NCBI GenBank assembly: GCA_017528085.1
Contig: JAFXPH010000004.1
Location: 124,001 to 188,000 of the forward strand
Source: Clostridia bacterium
GTDB lineage: Bacteria > Bacillota > Clostridia > TANB77 > CAG-508
DNA: 64,000 bases
Reading direction: 5' to 3'
Part shown: positions 27,424-36,802 of the stretch, one piece after another
How the letters are laid out: each line of letters opens with the position of its first letter
Numbering within the stretch: the stretch's first letter is position 1
Position numbers and translations under genes: made by a program
Notes under the pieces: generated by a model
Told to the model about the DNA's origin: nothing
Database searches by the model: none
What the model saw: the letters and a program-made list of their open reading frames with translations, nothing else

Positions 27424-27897
27424 ATGGCTGGCTTGAATAATATTATTGTAGATAAATTAAAAGCAAATAACTTAACTATTTCTTTTATGGAATCATGTAC
27501 TGGAGGGTTACTTGCAAATCAAATTACAAACTGTGATGGTTCTTCAGAAATATTTAAAGGTAGCTTAGTAACTTATAGTAATGAATTTAAGGAAAAATTT
27601 GGTGTTGAAAAAGATACGATAGATAAATATTCAGTTTATAGTGCTGAAGTTGCAAAAGAGATGGCAACTAATGCTTCAGCATTTGCAAATTCTGATATAG
27701 GAGTTGGAGTTACAGGAAGAATTGCAAACGAAAATATTGATGAAGTTTTTGCTTCTGTATATTTAAAGAAGGAAAATATAAACATTGATTATGTATTTCA
27801 TCCAAAAGCTCCAAATAGAATTTTGAAGAAGGAGAAAGTATCAGATTACATATTTGAGGCTATATTAGAAAACTTGAAGAAGTTTTATAATATTTAG
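27424..27897 (+). CDS. pncC: CinA C-terminal domain protein, nicotinamide-nucleotide amidohydrolase
   Basis: This is the stand-alone CinA C-terminal (PncC) domain, which deamidates NMN to NaMN in pyridine nucleotide salvage. The 157-residue product is the right size and shows SFMESCTGGLLANQITN, GSLVTYSNEFKEKFGV and VGVTGR. The last motif continues as RIAN rather than the GPGG/GIAG run of standard enzymes, a variant that might affect activity. The MoaB-like N-terminal domain of full CinA is absent. It leads a unit with the LtaS-type gene that starts nine bases later. Confidence 0.82.
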   Translation: MAGLNNIIVDKLKANNLTISFMESCTGGLLANQITNCDGSSEIFKGSLVTYSNEFKEKFGVEKDTIDKYSVYSAEVAKEMATNASAFANSDIGVGVTGRIANENIDEVFASVYLKKENINIDYVFHPKAPNRILKKEKVSDYIFEAILENLKKFYNI

Positions 27898-27906
27898 AAA
27901 AAAATT

Positions 27907-29727
27907 ATGACAGATTTAGCTGTAGTTAGTAAAAAAGAAAAAATTAAAAAGTTTTGTAAAAGACTACTTGGATATTTAAAGAGAAATTGGTTAAAACTAA
28001 TGGGACTTTTAATATATCCTTTAGTAATATATTATATAAATTTTTATGCTTTGAGTAATCAAGTTACAACAATGCTTTATTGGTTCGGATATGACCATAA
28101 TACATTCTTTGAAGGCTTAAGAAGAATGCTTGAGTATAATGGATTCCAGTATGCTTATTTACTTATTTTAGCAGAAGTTTTATTACTTTATTTTCTTACA
28201 GGAAGAATGAAAAAAAGTATGCTTATTCATGCTATAGTAAGTTTTGTTTTTATGACAATTAATACTATTGTATATTCATTTAGAGGAACATGTTTTGCAA
28301 TACTTGATATATTTTCATTAAGAACAGCACTAAATGTTGTAGGTGGTGGATATCAGTTACATTTTAAAAAGTATTATTGGTTCTCACTAATATACCTAGT
28401 ATTCTTGATAGTATTCATACTTGTAGTTTATAGAAAAAAGGGACCTAAAATAAAATTTAAATATAGAACAATATTTTTAGCAACAAGTATCATTCTTATT
28501 TATTTTGTAAGTTCTGCAGATTATATTACTGAAATTAAATTTTGGAATGTAACTAATGTATATAAAAAGTATGGTCAAGATATTTGCCTTTTAAAGCAGT
28601 TTGACAATATCAAAGTTAAAAAGCCAAAGAAGTATTCTCAGGCTAAAGCCAAAGAGATATTAGAAAGATTTGAAGTAGATGATTCTGAAAAAGAAGAAAC
28701 TGAAAATCAAGATAATATTAATGTTATTGTTATATTAGAAGAGTCTTTTGCAGATTTAAATGAAACATATAATCTAGGGTATATGGAAAATTTACCTAAA
28801 TATAAATCTATGTATTTAAATACAATAAAAGGTAATATGTATTCATCATTTATTGGTGGTGGTACAGCTAATGTTGAATGGGAATGTTTAACAGGAAATA
28901 CTATGGCATTTTTACCAGTAGGTTCTGTTCCATATATTCAATATATTCAAAAAAACAAGATTAGTATGCCAAGATACTTAAAATCTTTTGGCTATACAAC
29001 AAATGCATTTCATGCATATCATAAAACAGGTTATAGTAGAAATACAGCATATAACTTCTTAGGTTTTGACAATAAGTATTTCATTGGTGATATGGAAAAT
29101 ATTGAAAAGAAAATATATGATCATCCTAGTGATGCTTCAACATTTGAAAACTTTTTAAGGTTAGTAGATATAAATGAGCCTAATCAGTTTTCATTTATTG
29201 CAACAATGCAAAACCATTCACCATACTTTTATTATGAAGATACATTTATAGATTTTTCAGAAAATGAAGCTGAAAATGTATACTTAAATTTCATATACAA
29301 GTCAGATGAGGCATTTGCTAAATTCTTACATGATATTCAGCATTCTTCTCAAAAGACAATTGTTTTAATGTTTGGTGATCATCAGCCAGAAATTATTAAC
29401 GAGTATGAAGTAGAAGATGAATCTTTAAAATATGAGACAGTATTTTGCTTGTGGGCAAATTTTGATATAGATGAGGAGCAAGATGTAAAAATTACTCCAA
29501 ATTATTTCCCATTACTTTTGGCAAAATATGGTAATATTAAAGAAGATTCATTCTTAAGATTTTTAAAATATGTACATGAAAATATACCACTTATTTATAA
29601 TTACACATATGTAGGAAAAGATGGAAACACATATGAAATTGATGATAAGGAATCACCTTATTACAATATTATAAATGAGTATCATATAGTTGAATACTAT
29701 AGGATGTTTGATCAAAAGATTAAGTAA
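27907..29727 (+). CDS. LtaS-type glycerol phosphate transferase (first paralogue)
   Basis: This 606-residue membrane protein has about five N-terminal helices (to about residue 205) and an extracellular sulfatase-fold domain, as in lipoteichoic acid synthases that polymerise glycerol phosphate from phosphatidylglycerol. Active-site landmarks are ILEESFAD (metal-binding Glu), GGGTANVEWE with the likely nucleophilic Thr, FHAYH, and FGDHQPE. The start at ATG 27907 lacks a good ribosome site and is nine bases after pncC, so translation may depend on coupling. A second paralogue begins 12 bases after its stop. It could instead be a primase or a transferase to another glycan. Confidence 0.85.
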   Translation: MTDLAVVSKKEKIKKFCKRLLGYLKRNWLKLMGLLIYPLVIYYINFYALSNQVTTMLYWFGYDHNTFFEGLRRMLEYNGFQYAYLLILAEVLLLYFLTGRMKKSMLIHAIVSFVFMTINTIVYSFRGTCFAILDIFSLRTALNVVGGGYQLHFKKYYWFSLIYLVFLIVFILVVYRKKGPKIKFKYRTIFLATSIILIYFVSSADYITEIKFWNVTNVYKKYGQDICLLKQFDNIKVKKPKKYSQAKAKEILERFEVDDSEKEETENQDNINVIVILEESFADLNETYNLGYMENLPKYKSMYLNTIKGNMYSSFIGGGTANVEWECLTGNTMAFLPVGSVPYIQYIQKNKISMPRYLKSFGYTTNAFHAYHKTGYSRNTAYNFLGFDNKYFIGDMENIEKKIYDHPSDASTFENFLRLVDINEPNQFSFIATMQNHSPYFYYEDTFIDFSENEAENVYLNFIYKSDEAFAKFLHDIQHSSQKTIVLMFGDHQPEIINEYEVEDESLKYETVFCLWANFDIDEEQDVKITPNYFPLLLAKYGNIKEDSFLRFLKYVHENIPLIYNYTYVGKDGNTYEIDDKESPYYNIINEYHIVEYYRMFDQKIK

Positions 29728-29739
29728 AGAGGTTTTACG

Positions 29740-31653
29740 ATGGACAAAAACGATGAAGTAAAGGTAGAAGAAAAAGTAAAAAAAGAAAAAGTATCGTTAG
29801 ATGAGAAACTAAGAAATGGTGCAATAACTTTAGTTGAGTATTTAAAACGAAGCAAAAATGGATTAATTTTTTTAGCTATTTATCCATTCATAATGCATTA
29901 CATTTTAGCGTTTATTTTTGGTGGGGAATTTACAACATATCTACCTGATAATCTCAAAGCTTTTGTTGATGGTAGAGTAATTAAAGTTATTTATACATTA
30001 ACTCATCATCTTCCAGCATATAAATGGTTCTTATATATTGGATATATACCTAGTCAGCTTAGTATGAATATTATCTTTGAATGGATAATAATTGTTGGAA
30101 CTGTATTTGTACTTTACTTTATAACAGGAAAATTTAAAACAAGTATTACAATAGTAACTATATTTAACTTAATCTTTGCGATAGTAAATAAAATAGTATT
30201 TGTAGAAAGAGGATTACCTTTCGTATTATCTGATATTACTGTAATAGGAACAGCGGCCAAATTCATAGACAAATTATCATTTAATATTGAACCTTCTTCT
30301 ATAATCGCAATGATAGTTGGAATATTATTTATATTTGTAATTCATTTTGTATATAGAAATGAAAAAGAAGTTAAAAGTAATCTCGCTTTAATTCCATTTT
30401 TAGTTTTTGGATTTCTTTTTATATTTGGAGTAAACCTAAATTATGATTTTGCTTCTATACTATTCTTTAATCCAAAAGAAAACTATTTAGTAAATGGACA
30501 AGTAATAGGAGTTTATAAGCAATTAGGAACAATATTTGGTGAGAATAGAAGGCCAGATGGTTATTCTAAAGAAAAAGCTTTAGAAATATTGGAAAGATAT
30601 CCAGCAACTGAAGAAACAAATCCAGAAAATGTGAATGTAATATTTATATTAGATGAAGCTTATTCTGATTTAAGAACAATTTATGATTTAGATAATGTGG
30701 ATGATTATATTCCATATTATAATGCATTGACAGAGAATACAATGAAAGGACTTTTCAAAGTTGCAGCATTAGGTGGTCAAACAGCTAATGTTGAGTGGGA
30801 AGTTTTAACTGGTAATACTATGGCATTCCAAGTAATGAATAGTATGCCATTTATTTCAAATATAAAACAGGATGTACCATCTGTAGTTAGAGAGTTTAAT
30901 GATATGGGATATAATACAACAGGTTTCCATTCATATGACTCAACAGGATATTCAAGAACAAGTGTATACGACCGTTTAGGATTTAAGAATAGATTCTTTA
31001 AAGAGGATATGGAAAAGTATGATGAATACTTAACAGAAGATTATCCAACTGATCGTGATACATTTAAAAACTTTATGAGATTTGTAGATATTAATGCTGA
31101 AAAACAATTTTCATTAATTGTTACTATGCAAAACCATTATCCATATGGTACATATAATGGCGATGATATGATAATGTATTCTAAATTCAGAGATGAAAAT
31201 TCATACTTTAATAGGATGCATCATACAGATATTGCTTTAGAGGAATTCTTAAATGAATTAAAGAATTGCAAACAAAAAACAATAGTAGTATTTTTTGGCG
31301 ATCATCAACCAGCATTCATAGATAGATACAAAAAATATGAAGATGTATCAAAACAATACTATACTTCGTATATGATATGGGCAAACTATGATATTGAAGA
31401 AAAACAAGATATGTACCTATCACCAAACTTTGTACCATCTTATGTACTAGATTTAATTGGTAAAAAGAAATCAAACTATGATAATTTTGTATCATATGTA
31501 CATTCAAAGATTAGCTATATGAATCATCAAGATTATACAACATATGATGGAAATACATATCTTATAAATGATAAAAATGGACCATGTTATGATTTATTAA
31601 ATGAGTATAAAATAGTTCAGTATTATCATATGTATGATGAAGAGGTTAATTAA
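29740..31653 (+). CDS. LtaS-type glycerol phosphate transferase (second paralogue)
   Basis: This 637-residue enzyme matches the preceding one in plan: a charged Lys/Glu N-terminus, about five membrane helices to residue about 235, and an extracellular sulfatase-type domain. Its landmarks are ILDEAYSD, GGQTANVEWE with the probable Thr nucleophile, FHSYDSTGYSR and FFGDHQPA. All residues expected for metal binding and catalysis are present in both copies, so neither is obviously dead. An AAGAGG site precedes ATG 29740. In some Gram-positives one such enzyme primes and another elongates the teichoic acid chain; that split is a plausible inference here. Confidence 0.87.
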   Translation: MDKNDEVKVEEKVKKEKVSLDEKLRNGAITLVEYLKRSKNGLIFLAIYPFIMHYILAFIFGGEFTTYLPDNLKAFVDGRVIKVIYTLTHHLPAYKWFLYIGYIPSQLSMNIIFEWIIIVGTVFVLYFITGKFKTSITIVTIFNLIFAIVNKIVFVERGLPFVLSDITVIGTAAKFIDKLSFNIEPSSIIAMIVGILFIFVIHFVYRNEKEVKSNLALIPFLVFGFLFIFGVNLNYDFASILFFNPKENYLVNGQVIGVYKQLGTIFGENRRPDGYSKEKALEILERYPATEETNPENVNVIFILDEAYSDLRTIYDLDNVDDYIPYYNALTENTMKGLFKVAALGGQTANVEWEVLTGNTMAFQVMNSMPFISNIKQDVPSVVREFNDMGYNTTGFHSYDSTGYSRTSVYDRLGFKNRFFKEDMEKYDEYLTEDYPTDRDTFKNFMRFVDINAEKQFSLIVTMQNHYPYGTYNGDDMIMYSKFRDENSYFNRMHHTDIALEEFLNELKNCKQKTIVVFFGDHQPAFIDRYKKYEDVSKQYYTSYMIWANYDIEEKQDMYLSPNFVPSYVLDLIGKKKSNYDNFVSYVHSKISYMNHQDYTTYDGNTYLINDKNGPCYDLLNEYKIVQYYHMYDEEVN

Positions 31654-31729
31654 TACTTTGAAAACGTTGAAAATACTGAAGAAAATGGCAATAAATATAA
31701 TGAAAAAGATTTTTAAAGTTTAAATACAA

Positions 31730-31759
31730 AAAACAGCCTACAAAAGTGGCTGTTTTTTC
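31730..31759 (+). terminator. terminator after the LtaS pair
   Basis: AAAACAGCC (31730-31738) pairs with GGCTGTTTT (31748-31756) and runs into T residues. Confidence 0.9.
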
Positions 31760-31792
31760 TTTTATATCAATGCTTTGAGAGGGGTTTAAAAT

Positions 31793-31822
31793 TTGACATT
31801 ATGCTATCAAATATAGTATAAT
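31793..31822 (+). promoter_or_regulatory. promoter of the glycan-modification genes
   Basis: Perfect TTGACA (31793-31798) and TATAAT (31817-31822) with 18 bases between. A leader of about 95 AT-rich bases follows, including a GCC...GGC-bounded hairpin near 31837-31864. Confidence 0.85.
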
Positions 31823-31918
31823 AGCAATGATGCGTGCCCAAAAATTTATTATGATTTTTAGGCTATATTATAAGAGGAGACAATTTTTATTTATATATAA
31901 AAATTTTGCGGAGGAAAT

Positions 31919-33190
31919 ATGAAGAAGGTTGTTAATTTCGGAATCGGATTTGTTACTGGTAGACCTAATGTTTGTAAAATCATTAATAGCTATTACAGTG
32001 ACATGTTAGAACAATTTAAATCATATGACGGAGAAGTTAAGCTTACTATATTTATTATGTTTGACTTGAGCTATAACTATACAACCAGAATGGATTTCTA
32101 TGGTCTTATTCCTGATGTTCATAGAAGTAATATTAATGTTGTATATATTTCTCCTGAAAAGATCATAAGTGAAAAAGCATATTTAAATAAACAATTCGGA
32201 TTATCTAAAGAAGATGCTGATTTATTCCTAGGTGCAGGACATGCTAAGGGAAGAAATACAGTAATGTATTATGCTCTTAAAAAGGGTATGGACTATTTAC
32301 TATTCTGGGATGATGACGAGTATCCTTTAGCATGCGTTAAAGATGAAGAAGGCAAAATAAAATGGATGAAACAAAGAAACGTTGTATCTCATCTTGAATA
32401 TTTTGAAAAGGAGAATGCAGATGTAACACGTGGATATCATTGCGGTTATATTTCTCCAATTCCATCTATTCCTTATAGTGAAGATGTAACTGAAGAAGAT
32501 TTCAAAAACTTTATAGAAGCATGTGGTAATGAAGCAGTTAACTGGGCAAATATTAAAGAAAGATTTGAAAAAGATAACGGTGTTACTTTTGCTAATAAAG
32601 ATATAGCTGAAGGTAAAGGAGCTTATGAAATATTAGAGACTCCTACAAGCAAAAAGTGGGTCGCAGGATCAACTTTAGGCATTAATTTCAAAAATATTGA
32701 TAGAATACCAGCTTTTTATAATCCACCTGAAGCTAGAGGAGAAGATACATTCTTCTCAGTTAATCTAACTAAAGCAAAAGTATTACAAATACCTGTATAT
32801 CATTTCCATGATGGATTTTTAAAGTATACAGAAATTATGAATGGTCACAAACCAAGAAAGTTAAAACTAATAAATCCTGAAGATGATGCTGATGTTGAAA
32901 GAAGATTCTTAAAGGTATCTACAGGATGGATTAAATATAAACCACTTTATATGTATATCATGGATAGAGAAAACTATGATGAAAACATAAAGACAGCTAA
33001 ACAGCAATTAGCTAAAAGTATAAAGAAAATTTCAGGTTATTTTGAAAATGGTGGTTTTGCACAATTACCAGATATTCTTCAAGAATATGATGAAAATGTT
33101 GAAGACCACTATAAAGATTTTATCCAAACAAATAAGATTTGGGATTTCTTAAAGAAAGAAATAATTAAGGAAAGAAAAAATCGTAATTAA
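31919..33190 (+). CDS. putative GT-A-type glycosyltransferase
   Basis: This 423-residue soluble protein reads like a nucleotide-sugar glycosyltransferase: an alpha/beta N-terminus, then ARGN-like GRNTVMYYALKKGMDYLLFWDDDEYP, where the DDD cluster after a hydrophobic strand is the probable metal-binding DxD. A later GEDTFFSVNL may supply the catalytic acid region (ED of GT2-type enzymes). I cannot name the exact family or the sugar. GGAGGAAAT precedes ATG 31919. Downstream, with short gaps, are a pyruvyl transferase and an acyltransferase, so it likely builds or decorates a surface polymer. Confidence 0.7.
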   Translation: MKKVVNFGIGFVTGRPNVCKIINSYYSDMLEQFKSYDGEVKLTIFIMFDLSYNYTTRMDFYGLIPDVHRSNINVVYISPEKIISEKAYLNKQFGLSKEDADLFLGAGHAKGRNTVMYYALKKGMDYLLFWDDDEYPLACVKDEEGKIKWMKQRNVVSHLEYFEKENADVTRGYHCGYISPIPSIPYSEDVTEEDFKNFIEACGNEAVNWANIKERFEKDNGVTFANKDIAEGKGAYEILETPTSKKWVAGSTLGINFKNIDRIPAFYNPPEARGEDTFFSVNLTKAKVLQIPVYHFHDGFLKYTEIMNGHKPRKLKLINPEDDADVERRFLKVSTGWIKYKPLYMYIMDRENYDENIKTAKQQLAKSIKKISGYFENGGFAQLPDILQEYDENVEDHYKDFIQTNKIWDFLKKEIIKERKNRN

Positions 33191-33212
33191 TACTAAGAAG
33201 GGAAAGTAATTG

Positions 33213-34259
33213 ATGAAAGTATTAATATTAGCATATGCACGTAAAAACATAGGGGATGACTTATTTATAAAAATGCTTTTAGATAGATATCCAACTGTTG
33301 ATTTCTTTATTAAAGCTAATACTAAAGAGTATTTTACATGGTTTACTGATACTTACAAAAACTTAACTGTTCTTATAGGTGCTGATACTGATGTTGAACT
33401 TAATAATTCTAATGTTACAGATTATGATGCATACATCTATGTTGGTGGTTCTATCTTTATGGAAGGTGGAAAAGTATACAATTTATCTGAAGACTTTTAT
33501 TCTTTTATGCAAAGATGTAAAGAAAACAATATACCATTTATGTATGTAAGTTCAAACTATGGACCATATCAAACACAAGAATACTTTGATTTATCAATAA
33601 AGAACTTTAAAGAATGTACAGATATTTGTTTTAGAGACAAATATTCATATAATCTATTTAAAGATATTCCTTCAGTAAGATATGCTCCTGATTATGTTTT
33701 TACATATGATTTAGGCACATTCGAAAAAATAAATAATAGTGTTGGAATAAGTGTTATTGATTTAGATATTAGAAACAAATTAAAAGATAAATCAGAAAAA
33801 TATTTAAATTTCTTAGAGAAAAATATTAGTAATTATATAGATCAAGGAAAGACAGTTTACTTATATTCATTCTGTGAATATGAAGGTGATGAAAAAACTA
33901 TAGATTACTTGCTAGGTAAATTCCCAGAAGGAAAAGTTATTCCAGTAAGATATAATGGAGACCTTAATACATATTTAGAAATGTATTCTAAGATGGAATA
34001 TATGATTTGCGCAAGATTCCATGCAATGATTTTATCTTTGATAGCTAACCAAAAGATATATGTTGTGTCTTATAGTAAGAAAATTGATAATGTTATAGAC
34101 GACTTAGAATTAAACTTACCAATTATTCATTTTGAAGACATAGAAGAAAATATTAATTTAGACCTAGATGATTTTGTATTAGTAGATACGAAAAAAATAA
34201 ACAAAATTTCTAAAGAGGCTGAGCAACAAGAATTAGCAGTTAAGAAATATCTTAAATAA
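33213..34259 (+). CDS. polysaccharide pyruvyl transferase family protein
   Basis: The 348-residue product belongs to the CsaB/WcaK pyruvyl transferase family, which adds ketal-linked pyruvate from phosphoenolpyruvate to cell-wall sugars. Seen features are a N-terminal NIGDDLF, YVGGSIFMEGG, SSNYGPYQT, CFRDKYSYNLF, and ICARFHAMILSLIANQKIYVVSYS near the end, the family's most recognisable block. ATG 33213 is used; the in-frame TTG at 33210 is one codon earlier. A GAAGGGAAAG site lies upstream. Pyruvylated secondary wall polymers anchor SLH proteins in some Bacillota, but no SLH protein is in this window. Confidence 0.85.
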   Translation: MKVLILAYARKNIGDDLFIKMLLDRYPTVDFFIKANTKEYFTWFTDTYKNLTVLIGADTDVELNNSNVTDYDAYIYVGGSIFMEGGKVYNLSEDFYSFMQRCKENNIPFMYVSSNYGPYQTQEYFDLSIKNFKECTDICFRDKYSYNLFKDIPSVRYAPDYVFTYDLGTFEKINNSVGISVIDLDIRNKLKDKSEKYLNFLEKNISNYIDQGKTVYLYSFCEYEGDEKTIDYLLGKFPEGKVIPVRYNGDLNTYLEMYSKMEYMICARFHAMILSLIANQKIYVVSYSKKIDNVIDDLELNLPIIHFEDIEENINLDLDDFVLVDTKKINKISKEAEQQELAVKKYLK

Positions 34260-34274
34260 TAGGAAGGAATAATT

Positions 34275-34961
34275 ATGAATATTTCAAATGCTATTAAGTA
34301 TTATAAGAATCAAAAAAGAGTTAATGCTTTAAGAAAAAAAGGTGCTAAGATTGGAGAAAATGTTATCATATGTGAGGGAGCTCATTTCGACGAACCACAA
34401 AATTTGGTTATAGAAGATAATGTTTATCTTGGAAACAATTTTTATGCTAATTGTGCTGGAGGATTAACAATAAGGACTGGTACATTAATTAGTTATAATT
34501 GTACAATTATGACTTATAACCATGACTACAATGAACCATTATTTATGCCATATGGATTATCAAATGTATATAAACCAGTTGAGATAAAAGATCATGTTTG
34601 GATTGGAATTAATGTTAGTGTTAATTCAGGAGTAACAATTGGCGAAAATGCTATTATTGGAATGGGAACAACAGTACCTAAGTCTGTTCCTGAAAATAGT
34701 ATATATGCCGGTGGAAGAATTATTAAAGAACGTGAGCCAAAAGAAGTTAAATATGATTTATTAGAGGTGCGTGCTCCATATAAACCAAGCAACTATCGTA
34801 TGTTTAAAAAAATTATGAATAGAATAAAAGAAAATAAAGTATTATTCTCTAAAGTAAGTTCTGAATATAAAAACAAAGATATATACAATATGATTCGTAT
34901 TTGGGCAAGCGAGAACCAATATGAAGTTGATTGGAAAGAAGAGTTCTTAGAGAAAAAATAA
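34275..34961 (+). CDS. left-handed beta-helix (hexapeptide) acyltransferase
   Basis: This 228-residue enzyme has the hexapeptide-repeat fold of maltose/galactoside O-acetyltransferases: repeats run from GAKIGENVIICEGA through VNSGVTIGENAIIGMGTTV. The catalytic His lies in MTYNHDYNEP, and VWIGINVSVNSG precedes the final coil. A C-terminal helical extension of about 70 residues is longer than in simple acetyltransferases. The likely role is acetylation of a sugar in the surface polymer handled by the two preceding genes, 15 bases upstream. An AGGAAGG site precedes ATG 34275. Confidence 0.85.
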   Translation: MNISNAIKYYKNQKRVNALRKKGAKIGENVIICEGAHFDEPQNLVIEDNVYLGNNFYANCAGGLTIRTGTLISYNCTIMTYNHDYNEPLFMPYGLSNVYKPVEIKDHVWIGINVSVNSGVTIGENAIIGMGTTVPKSVPENSIYAGGRIIKEREPKEVKYDLLEVRAPYKPSNYRMFKKIMNRIKENKVLFSKVSSEYKNKDIYNMIRIWASENQYEVDWKEEFLEKK

Positions 34962-34970
34962 TATATTTTA

Positions 34971-35000
34971 TAAAGACCTATTGAGAATAGGTCTTTATTT
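34971..35000 (+). terminator. terminator after the glycan-modification genes
   Basis: TAAAGACCTATT (34971-34982) pairs with AATAGGTCTTTA (34986-34997), followed by T residues. Confidence 0.88.
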
Positions 35001-35009
35001 TTTATTTTA

Positions 35010-35038
35010 TTGACTATTTATATTAAAATTTATATAAT
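35010..35038 (+). promoter_or_regulatory. mutL promoter
   Basis: TTGACT (35010-35015) and TATAAT (35033-35038), 17-base spacer. Confidence 0.85.
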
Positions 35039-35074
35039 CAAGTAGTAAAAAAAGATAAAAGAAAGCTTATTAAC

Positions 35075-36802
35075 GTGGGAAATATAGTTTTATTAGATGA
35101 AAATACAATTAATCAAATAGCTGCTGGTGAAGTAATAGAAAGACCCGCAAATGTCGTTAAAGAACTATTGGAAAACTCAATAGATGCTGATGCAGATAAA
35201 ATTACTATTGAAGTCAAAAATGGTGGAAAATCACTTATTAAAATAGTTGATAATGGCAAAGGTATGAGTCTTGAGGATATGTCACTTTCTGTTGAAAGAC
35301 ATGCTACTAGTAAGATTCGTAGAGTAGAGGATTTAGAAAATACTTATACTATGGGATTTAGAGGAGAAGCATTAGCTAGTATTGCTTCTATTTCTAATAT
35401 ATCAATTTTATCTAGACCAGCTGGTCAAGAATATGCTAATAAATTAGTTGTTGAAGAAGGTAATATTATTGGTGGGGAAGAAACATATTCTCAACAAGGA
35501 ACAACAATAGAAGTAAAGAATTTGTTTTTTAATACACCGGTTAGATACAAGTTCTTAAAAAATGATGCTACAGAATTTAGATATATAAAAGAATGGGTAG
35601 AAAGAATTGCTCTTTCTAATCCCAATGTTTCAATTAAATTATTTAATAATGGAAAACAAGCATTCTTTTCAAATGGTAGTGGTAATTTAAGAGATATAGT
35701 TTATATGCTTTATGGTAAAGATGTAACTGAAAAACTTGTTGATGTTGATTTTAAAAATGGAGAAATAAGAGTTACTGGAGTTATTGGCAACACAATGGTT
35801 GCAAGAGACTCTAGAAAAGATCAGATCACATTTTTAAATAGAAGATATATTAAAAATTCTTTAATTATTAATAGTGCAGATCAAGCTTTCAAGGGAGCAA
35901 CAGGAATTGGTAAATTTGGTTTCTATATATTAAATATTGAAATGCCAGCATCTATGTACGATGTTAATGTTCATCCAACAAAAATGGAAGTTAGATTTAA
36001 AGATGAAGATTTAATATATAAAACAATATTCTTTGCAATTAAGGAAGCTTATCTAAATAGGGACTTTTTAGGCAATACATCTAATGAAGATAAGTCAAAG
36101 TATATTGAAAACGAATATAATTTTATCAATGATAACTATAATAAGGTGGATAATCTTACTTTATTTGATAGTAAAGAAGATGTATTACTTCAAAGAGTTG
36201 CAAAAAGAGAAATTGAATATAAATATTTAGGAATTATATTTAAGACATTTATAATTTTACAAATTGAAGACAAACTTTACTTTATAGATCAACACGCAGC
36301 TCATGAAAGAGTACTTTATGAAAAAATAAAAGAAAATTATAAGAAAAACTTAAGCCAAAATACTCAGCTTATGTTCTTTTGTGAAGTAGTTACTTTATCT
36401 CATAAAGAGATGGAATTTGTAAAAGAACATATGCAATTATTTGAAAAAGCAGGTTTCGATATAGAAGTATTTGGAGACAATGAAGTTAAAATCAATGGTC
36501 TTCCAGATATTGATTTCAAAATGAATAAAAGGAATGTATTTCTAGATGTATTAGATGAAATGATAACAAATGAAAGAAATACATCAAAGGATGTTGAAGA
36601 GAGATTTATAGCAACTGTTGCTTGTAAAGCAGCAGTTAAAGCAGGAATGGTACTTGCAGAAGATGAAGTTCACAAACTAATTGATGAACTATTAATGCTT
36701 AATAATCCTTATACATGTCCTCATGGTAGACCTACAACGATTAAGTATGATTCTTCTGATATAGACGAATTATTTAAGAAAGGTAAGTATGTAAATTTAT
36801 GA
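35075..36802 (+). CDS. mutL: DNA mismatch repair protein MutL
   Basis: MutL couples mismatch recognition by MutS to strand incision. The GHKL ATPase motifs are present: ELLENSIDADA, DNGKGM, and GFRGEALASI. The C-terminal half has the endonuclease motif DQHAAHERVLYE (D405, E411, E416), plus ACKAAVKAG and CPHGRPT zinc-site elements, so this is the nicking type found in bacteria without MutH. The start is GTG 35075, matching the usual N-terminus (VLLDENTINQIAAGEVIERP-like); its ribosome site is weak. The stop overlaps the lgt start by four bases. No mutS is in the window. Confidence 0.96.
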   Translation: MGNIVLLDENTINQIAAGEVIERPANVVKELLENSIDADADKITIEVKNGGKSLIKIVDNGKGMSLEDMSLSVERHATSKIRRVEDLENTYTMGFRGEALASIASISNISILSRPAGQEYANKLVVEEGNIIGGEETYSQQGTTIEVKNLFFNTPVRYKFLKNDATEFRYIKEWVERIALSNPNVSIKLFNNGKQAFFSNGSGNLRDIVYMLYGKDVTEKLVDVDFKNGEIRVTGVIGNTMVARDSRKDQITFLNRRYIKNSLIINSADQAFKGATGIGKFGFYILNIEMPASMYDVNVHPTKMEVRFKDEDLIYKTIFFAIKEAYLNRDFLGNTSNEDKSKYIENEYNFINDNYNKVDNLTLFDSKEDVLLQRVAKREIEYKYLGIIFKTFIILQIEDKLYFIDQHAAHERVLYEKIKENYKKNLSQNTQLMFFCEVVTLSHKEMEFVKEHMQLFEKAGFDIEVFGDNEVKINGLPDIDFKMNKRNVFLDVLDEMITNERNTSKDVEERFIATVACKAAVKAGMVLAEDEVHKLIDELLMLNNPYTCPHGRPTTIKYDSSDIDELFKKGKYVNL

